Below, piece by piece: positions 56,881 through 64,000 of a stretch of DNA of 64,000 bases. Source of the DNA: Lolium rigidum. Taxonomy: Eukaryota > Streptophyta > Magnoliopsida > Poales > Poaceae. The notes under the pieces were generated by a model. The model worked only from the letters and a program-made list of their open reading frames with translations. It was not told the origin of the DNA and ran no database searches. The position numbers were made by a program, and so were the translations under genes. The number at the start of each line of letters is the position of its first letter. Position 1 is the stretch's first letter. The stretch lies in contig NC_061512.1 in the NCBI RefSeq assembly GCF_022539505.1, forward strand, positions 148,597,962-148,661,961, in the 5' to 3' direction.

Positions 56881-58491
56881 TGATGCGTTGCAAACGTATC
56901 TATAACTTTTGATGCTCCATGCTTGTTTTACACAAATTTCTATATGTTTTGTTTACACTTCGTTGCACTTTTATGCATTTTTCGGAACTAAACTATTGAC
57001 AAGATGCCACAGTGCAAGTTCCCAGCTTTCTGCTATTTGTATTTCAGAAAAATTGTACAAAAAATATTCTTGGAATTGGACGAAACAAAAGCCGAAGTTC
57101 CTATTTTACTATAACGAAGACGGAGTCCAGAGGAGAGACGAAGAGGTTCCACGGGGCGGCCATACCAGGCCTGGGCGCGGCCCAAGCCTTGGCCGCACCT
57201 AGGCGTGGTGTGGGCCTCTCGGGCACCCACAGACCTCGCCCTTCCGCCTATTTATTCACCTGTTCGGGAAAAACCTAAATACCCGAGCCTCCATCCACGA
57301 AAATTTCTGTCGCGGCCGCCATCGCCAACCCTAGCTCGGGAGGGTTCTGAAGCTGTTCTCGGCACCCTGCGCAGAGGGAGATCATCACCAGAGGCCTCTA
57401 CATTGCCATGCCCGCCTCCGAAGTGATGCGTGAGTAGTTAATCTCTGGACTACGGGTCCATAGCAGTACATAGCTAGATGGTTGTCTTCTCCAATTTAGG
57501 CTTCATGTTTAGATGTTGTGAGCTGCTTATCATTATCAAGATCATCTTTATGTAATGATACATGTTGTGTTTGCTGCGATCCGATGAATATTGAATACTA
57601 TGGTTGAGATCGATTATATACTTATCATATGTTATTTGTGATCTTGCATGCTCTCCGTTGCTAGTAGATGCTCTGGCCAAGTATATGCTTCTGACTCCAA
57701 GAGGGAGTATTTATGCTCGATATATAGTGGGTTCATGCCTCTAGTAATCTGGAAGAATGGCAATAACTTCTAAAATTGTAGATATGCTGTTGCTACTCGG
57801 GAGAAAACAACAATGCTTTGTGTAATGATAATTCTATTGTTTATTTTACACACTTTGTTTAATGCGATAATCTGTTGCTTCCAACTTAATACTGAAAGGG
57901 GTGCAGATGCTAACCGGAAGGTGGATTATTAGTCATAGACGCAGTTGGATTACAGTCTATGTATTATGTTGTAATGCCCAAATGAATCTCATAGTAATTA
58001 TCTTGTCATGTATGGTCTTTATTTTATCAATTGCCCAGCTGTAATTTGTTCACCCAACATGTTAATTATATTTATGGAGAGACACCTCTAGTGAACTGTG
58101 GACCCCGGTCCTTTCTTCTACATTGATAAAATCATCTACTGCAAACACCTGTTATGTTTACTTACTGCAAGCACTATTCTTTTTAATTCCACTACAAACA
58201 AACATCTATTTTCACACTATACGGTTAGTACTTTGTTTTCAGCAAAACCGATGAGATTGACAGCCTCACTGTAAGTTGGAGCAAATTATTTTGATTGTGT
58301 TGTGTGCAGGTTCTAGATTGTTGCTGACGCCGGTAGTGCGCCCTGCCAAAAGTCAGCTAGCAACACCTTCAGAAGTCATTTCTTTCTCCTACTGGTCGAC
58401 TAAACCTTGGTTTCTTACTGAGGGAAAACTGCTACTGTGCTCATCATACCTTCCTCTTGGGGTTCCCCAACAATGCGCTCCGCACACATCA
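56881..58491 (+). repeat. 5' LTR (1,611 bp)
   Basis: TGATGCGTTGC...CACACATCA. Contains a TATTTATT box near 57246 that could serve as the LTR promoter, and a GC-rich stretch just upstream of it (57150-57240). Confidence 0.9.
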
Positions 58492-58501
58492 AAGCTTTTT
58501 C

Positions 58502-58519
58502 TGGCGCCGTTGCCAGGGA
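58502..58519 (+). other. Primer-binding site, tRNA-Asp type
   Basis: TGGCGCCGTTGCCAGGGA, 10 bp after the LTR end, complements the 3' end of plant tRNA-Asp with one mismatch (A in place of G at position 14). Confidence 0.8.
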
Positions 58520-58658
58520 GAAAGAGGATTTCTCTAAGGGGAGTCTCTCATCTCCAATCTCTTTACTTTATTATTGTTTTGTTTAGTTTATTTTACTTTG
58601 TCTTGTTGCTTCTTTATATTAAAAACACAAAAAATAGTTCCTATTTTAATTTGCTTCT

Positions 58659-59060
58659 ATGTGTACTCCTGTTACTATGTCACCTGAGGAAATGATCTTC
58701 ACTTTCAAACAAGGGAGTGAGGAGAGTTTTAAAGAAGCTTGGTCTAGAATTAATAATTCTTATGATAAAATTGAACCTAAAATGGCTCTAGGCATGCTTC
58801 TTAGTAGATTTTACTTTGGTCTTGTTCTTTGTTATATATATGCTTTGGACACTGTAGTAGGAGGAGATTTCCTTCATTGTGATGGAGATCAAGCTTTTAA
58901 TGCCATAAAAAAGTTGATTGCAACATATAGCTCACCTATTAAGTTTTATTCATCCCTTGTGAGAATTTATGCTAGATTAAATACTCTTGAGACAAATACA
59001 ACTTGGTTAAAAGAATGTTATAATATGCTTCATGAAAATTATGGTTTCAATAAATTATGA
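58659..59060 (+). pseudogene. gag remnant of the LTR retrotransposon
   Basis: A 133-codon frame with 'MIFTFKQGSEESFKEAWSRI' (about residues 12-31), 'LLSRFYFGLVLCYIYALD' and 'GGDFLHCDGDQAFNAIKKLIA'. These resemble the retrotransposon gag domain of Athila-like Gypsy elements, where a conserved segment is followed by a helical capsid region. It lacks the zinc-knuckle part and ends early at 59060, so it is truncated compared with a full gag. Confidence 0.7.
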
Positions 59061-59500
59061 ACCGTCAAGTTGGCTCCCTACAGTAAAAGTTGATATACAT
59101 GGTGAAGTTTTTTATGCTTGTTGCGATATTATGTCTGAGTACTGTCTTATGCCTAATGATATTTATGAGTCTTTAAGTCTTTGAGAACTTTCTGAGGGTG
59201 GAGAAGAAATATCTCTTACCAATAATACCGTTATGTTACCCATTGGAGTGGCTGAAGGAGTGTATAAAAGAATCCTAGGAAGGATGTTACCTATTGATTA
59301 TCTCTTCACTGAATGTGCAGGAAAGGGGCAAATCACACTTTGACGATCTCTGCCAAAACTCCTGGGAGCAAAAATAGATGTGGGGAAATGCATCATGATT
59401 TTCACTTCCCCACCAGGCACTTCTCATTCTTTTCCTAAGAAAAAGAGTAAAGGTAAGAGAGGTAGACGTAAGGCTTCTGCCATTTATGATGTTTGATATT
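59061..59500 (+). pseudogene. Degraded retropepsin-like segment
   Basis: Across stop codons the plus strand reads 'VDIHGEVFYACCDIMSEYCLMPNDIYESL', 'MLPIGVAEGVYKRILGRMLPIDYLF', 'GAKIDVGKCIMIF' and 'SFPKKKSKGKRGRRKASAIYDV'. The order matches the aspartic protease region that follows gag in Athila-like elements, but the catalytic D-S/T-G motif is gone and in-frame stops are present. Confidence 0.5.
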
Positions 59501-62108
59501 TCTTCACTTGAAAATACTTGATGCAAGCTCTTTTTCTGCGTCTAGCTGAAAGGCGTTAAAAAAGCACTCTTGGGAGATAACCCATGTTTTATTTCTGTAA
59601 TTTTTATTTTGTTGAGTCTTGGAAGTTATTACCTATGTAATAACCTCTTCTTATAATTTTTATTTTGTTTTTTTTGCCGAGAGTAGCCTCTAATAGGAAA
59701 AAAGTAAGATTTGGGGAAGTTGTTGTCTTGCAACAGATTTTGTGATGTCACAAAAAAAAGTCGTATTCCCAACCAAAACGTAATTTTTAGCTGATAATGT
59801 TTGATCATATGTCCTAGGTTATTATCTAAGATTCCTTAGTTTTTCACTTTTCGATTTGAGCAACAGAAGATTTTCGAAAAAATTGATCTTTACCTGGTGT
59901 TCTGTTTTGACAGATTTTTGCCACTATTTGCATTTGCCTCTTAATCTCTTTCTTTTTGAGTTCTTTTGAGAGAAAGAGATTTTTTAAGAAGTTCCTACAG
60001 TAGCTAATGTTTTAATGGATGTTTTACATATGTTATAACTGGACCAAGTGGATTTTTTATTTTGATTGCACTAATGCTTCTAATGAAAATTGTGTGAAGT
60101 TTTGTATGAAGGAAGTTTTGAAGTGTAGGGAGAGAAGAATGATGTAATGAGATGAGGTATGGACAAAAGCTCAAGCTTGGAGATGCCAATGTCACCCCAA
60201 GAAATATCCAAGAGGTACAAGCGTCAAAGCTTGGGGATGTCCAAGGCATCCCCTTCTTCATCAACAAAGTATCATATTATCTTTCAAGCCGCTATATTTT
60301 TATTGTTTCATATGCTATGTGTTGTTCTTGGAGCATCTTTATTTTTGTTTTTAGTTTTTTTAGTTTTTTTTCGTAGCATATGGTTGGATCCCAACATATT
60401 TGTTTTGGAGAATGACACACTCTGTTTTAATTGGATAGAACACTCTAGTTTTCACTTTATTGTTCTGCGAGTATTCTATTTTGCTAGTACTACGTTTAGC
60501 GCTGGTTTTCCACTCGTATTTTATTTAGAGCTTGTTAATTTTTTTAGTAAGGTACGATTATCTCTCTGATCTTTATTGATTATTACCTATGAGAGTTGTT
60601 TCAAATAAGTTGATTGGTGTTGGGGACGAGTAAAATGTTTAATGCTTATAGTGATGCAAAACAAAGCTTGTTTAGACTGTGGCATAGACTTTGGCATGCC
60701 ATGTTGGATGTTATTTTAAGCATTTGCTTAGTAGTTATTATTGTAGCATGACTTGTCTCAAATAGCTGAGAGTGCTTAATGTGTCGTTGAAAGAATCATG
60801 TGTTGTTTCCATCATAAAAAGCATAATATTGTGGTATTCTCTTTTGATGCTTTATTGGGTTGACTTGGCACATGCTTACATCATATTATGACTATAAACC
60901 AGTCACCTAAAGCCTCTATGATCATTTAGTTTTTGACTTGTAATATCACTTTATGCTTTGATTAATAATGTTTTGTCCCTATGCATGATTATGGCCATTA
61001 TTGCTCTCTTAGTTGGCCGTTCCCAGCCTTTTGGTAGCCTTCGCATGTACTGAGTACGAGCTCTACGCGTGCATCTAACTACCAAAAATCAAAGTTTACC
61101 AATTGCGTCCACCATACCTACCTATATGTGGTATTTGACCGCCACTCCAAAGTGAATTGCTTGTGTGCTACCTTTAAACCTTCAAAAATTATTACATGTT
61201 TTGTGTTTTGTTTTAGCTCATGAGAAAGTATTGAATGCTTTATAATATCTTTCGTGTTTATTATGGCTTAACACTTTTACTAGCATGCACAATGTGCTAG
61301 TCCTTAATTTTTCAAAAGAGCGGCGCGAGTACCCACCCACTAAATATAAATTAAACCAATAATCTAAATCTCCTAACACTATGTACTTGAGAAATCATGA
61401 ACTAGCTTGTTTAAACAAAGAAGAAGAGGAACTTTATTGTTCTCTCTATGGGAGCCGCTCTTGAAGCCATTAAACATGAAAGGATGATAGATCATTTGAT
61501 GATATTCGTTGACATAGACATACATACCTCTCAAAATATATTTTTAACAGCTCTATTGCATTAAAAATAAAAAGCTCCAGCACATGAGTAATCTTGCTTC
61601 CTCTCATGCAGGGCATTTCTTTTAGTTTTATGTTGAATCTGCATCTTCTTACTTTGCGCACCAATTAAGAGAGCATAGTTGTCATTCTGAGTATAATGTA
61701 CATAGTCCCAAAATTTATTATTGATTGATTCATGATTATGTTATTGCTTGTTCTCAAATTACCTGTATCTAGTCACCCTTTGAACTTTAAAGGTGTCATG
61801 TCATTTATATTTTGCTACTTCATAAAGGACAAGCTGAGTACCACTATGCTATGTTTTCTCTATTCTAAAAAACAAATAGTTTCTTTCAGTGCACAATTAT
61901 TCCTGATCTTTTGTTTGAGTTACTTCTCATGTTGTAGCATAGTTGCTAAGTTCTATTGTTAGAATTATGTCTATCATGCTTATGTTTAGATTACTTTGAT
62001 CCGAGCTCACAATGCTTTTACAATAACTTGATCAAGATTGTGTTGGCTTCATGTCGCCTTAAAAATTATTTTTTGTTATCACTTACCTACTTAAGGACGA
62101 GCAGGAGT
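59501..62108. other. Non-coding interior of the LTR retrotransposon
   Basis: About 2.6 kb with no polymerase, RNase H or integrase motif on either strand; all open frames are short. It is AT-rich with poly(T) runs. Confidence 0.7.
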
Positions 62109-62123
62109 TAAGCTTGGGGATGC
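62109..62123 (+). other. Polypurine tract region
   Basis: TAAGCTTGGGGATGC directly precedes the 3' LTR start at 62124; the G-rich AAGCTTGGGGA is the usual second-strand priming site in this lineage. Confidence 0.7.
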
Positions 62124-63706
62124 TGATACGTTGCAAACGTATCTATAATTTTTTATGTTCCATGCTTGTTTTACACACACTTCTATATGTTTTGTTACAC
62201 TTCGTTGCTCTTTTATGCATTTCCCGGAACTAGCCTATTGACAATATGCCACAGTGTCAGTTCCATGTTTTCTGCTGTTTTCGTACAGGAAATATTTTTG
62301 GAATTGGACGAAACAAAAGCCAAATTTTCTATTTTACTGTAACGAAGACGGGGTCCATAGGGGAGACGAAGAGGTGCCACGGGGCGGCCACACTAGGCCT
62401 GGGCGCGTCCCAGGCCCAGGCCGCGCCTAGGGGTGGTGTAGGCCCCTCGGGCACCCACCGACCTCGCCCTTCCGCCTATTTATTCACTTGTTCGGGAAAA
62501 ACATAAATTCCTGAGCCTCCATCCATGATCAGTTTCGCCATAGCCGACCCTAGCTCGGGAGGGTTTTGAAGCTCTTCCCGGCACCCTGCCGGAGAGGGAG
62601 ATCATCACCGGAAGCCTCTACATCGCCATGTCCGCCTCCGAAGGGATTCGTGAGTAGTTCATCTCTGGACTACGGATCCATAGCAGTAGCTAGATGGTTG
62701 TCTTCTCCAATTTATGCTTCATGTTTAGATCTTGTGAGGTGCCTATCATGATCAAGATCATCTTTATGTAAAGCTACATGTTGTGTTTGCTGGGATCTGA
62801 TAAATATTGAATACTATGATTGAGATTGATTATATACGTGCCATGTTATTTGTGATCTTGCATGCTCTCCGTTGCTAGCAGATGCTCTGGCCAAGTATAT
62901 GATTGTGACTCCAAGAGGGAGTATTTATGCTCGATAGTGGGTTCATGCCTCTAGTAATATGGAAGAGTGAAAATAACTTCTAAGATTGTAGATGTGCTAT
63001 TGCTACTAGGGAGAAAACAACAATGCTTTGTCTAGCTAAGGATAATTCTATTGTTTACTTTACACACTTTGCTTAACGTGATAATATGTTGCTTGCAACT
63101 TAATAATGAAAGAGGTGCGGACGCTAACCGGGAGGTGGATTTTTAGTCATAGACGCGGTTGGATTACGGTCTATGTATTATGTTGTAATGCCCAAATGAA
63201 TATCATAGTAATCATCTTGTCATGTATGGTCTTTATTCTGTCAATTACCCAGTTGTAATTTGTTCACCCACATGTTATTTATCTTTATGGAGAAACACCT
63301 CTAGTGAACTGTGAACTCCGGCCCTTTCTTCTACACTGATAAAATCATCTACTGCAAACATATGTTCTATTTACTTACTGCAAGCATTGTTCTCTTTAAT
63401 TCCACTGCAAACAAACATCTCTTTCAACACTATACAGTTAATCCTTTGTTTTCAGCAAAACTGGTGAGATTGACAACCTCACTGTAAGTTTAGGCAGAGT
63501 ATTTTGGTTGTGTTGTGTGCAGGTTCCACGTTGTTGCTGACGCCGATAGTGCGTCCTGCCAAATGTCAGCTAGCAACACCTTCAGAAGTCATTTCTTTCT
63601 CCTACTGGTCGATTAAACCTCGGTTTCTTACTGAGGGAAAACTGCTACTGTCCTCATCATACCTTCCTCTTGGGGTTCCCCTTGACGGTGTGCTCCGCAC
63701 ACATCA
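62124..63706 (+). repeat. 3' LTR (1,583 bp)
   Basis: TGATACGTTGC...CACACATCA, colinear with the 5' LTR and differing by substitutions and short indels throughout. Followed directly by the TGAGG target duplication. Confidence 0.9.
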
Positions 63707-63711
63707 TGAGG

Positions 63712-64000
63712 TAGTGGAAGGTGAAGATGGGGACTGTGGAGGTTTGGGGCAGACGGAGAGTGGGGAGATTGGAGGAGAGGTTGTGTGCACTTGTGGTATT
63801 CTAGGGTTACTCCACCTTGCTCCACTTGGGTTGGGCTCAGGGCATCTAGGCATTCTAAATTATAATTTTTAATGGGCTCCTCAGGATATTCAGGTGCCAA
63901 GACTACATGCCCAAAATTCTTGAAATAAATTCGGGAATTCGAAACACATTCCCGAATAGATGATTGGGTTTTTCGGATTTGGGATATACAGGCTCATGAT
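63712..64000. other. Unclassified right edge of the window
   Basis: No supported gene. AAATTCGGGAATTC and CATTCCCGAATAG motifs echo those at 53570-53690, suggesting both are parts of the sequence into which the LTR elements inserted. Confidence 0.4.

Larger units (their letters stand above)
56881..63706 (+). mobile_element. Full-length non-autonomous LTR retrotransposon (Athila-like Gypsy)
   Basis: The two LTRs (56881-58491 and 62124-63706) both begin TGAT(G/A)CGTTGCAAACG and end GCACACATCA. The 5-bp target duplication TGAGG is intact (56876-56880 and 63707-63711). A tRNA-Asp-type primer-binding site follows the 5' LTR. AAGCTTGGGGATGC, the polypurine tract, precedes the 3' LTR. The 3.6-kb interior has only a gag remnant and a degraded protease, with no reverse transcriptase or integrase. 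tRNA-Asp priming and gag type suggest the Athila lineage (inference). The LTRs differ visibly, so the insertion is not recent. Confidence 0.9.

Overview
The window is intergenic, transposon-dominated DNA from a large grass genome, most likely Triticeae (wheat, Aegilops, barley or rye group). I infer this from the element mix: CACTA elements with CCGAGGG/GCCGACGG subterminal repeats, Stowaway, PIF/Harbinger and hAT MITEs, Helitrons, and an Athila-like LTR retrotransposon primed by tRNA-Asp. Two host protein genes look intact. Both are on the minus strand and single-exon: a 217-residue uncharacterised protein (30585-31238) and an 850-residue double-kinase protein of the 'receptor-like protein kinase S.2' type (48004-50556).

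Region by region: 1-692 is the 3' end of a decayed Copia element. 1.1-1.6 kb is an RNase H-domain retrocopy with a poly(A) tail. 1724-27502 is one CACTA transposon of about 25.8 kb, with perfect 12-bp termini and a 3-bp TTT target duplication. Reading its coding (minus) strand from its 5' end at 27502, it holds 5' subterminal repeats, a nested hAT element, a ~330-bp satellite array with a telomere-like patch, a 16.5-kb array of a ~667-bp satellite, a GC-rich leader, a TNP2-like pseudogene without its catalytic core, a TNPA-like pseudogene and 3' subterminal repeats. The 667-bp array has higher-order structure: two copies of a 7-unit block (~4.67 kb), then a 1.5-unit recombinant, then a stretch with 2-unit (~1.336 kb) periodicity.

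27.5-31.4 kb holds a fold-back element, a second RNase H fragment with a poly(A) tail, and the 217-aa gene. 31418-32713 is a PIF/Harbinger-like element carrying a frameshifted AP2/ERF gene. 32.8-35.3 kb is low-complexity repeat sequence. A ~560-bp block occurs at 35267 and again at 40821, each copy carrying the same hAT MITE at the same target site; the first copy ends exactly at a Helitron 3' terminus. 45375-47937 is a complete Helitron-like element with a nested hAT element; it ends 66 bp past the stop codon of the double-kinase gene. 52.6-64 kb holds MITE remnants, an orphan TATA promoter, a probable solo LTR (53933-56778) and a full-length non-autonomous LTR retrotransposon (56881-63706).

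The most unusual item is the CACTA element that carries two satellite families, one with higher-order repeat organisation like that usually described for centromeric satellites. I read everything by eye. Percent identities, family names and expression would need alignment or database searches I could not run.
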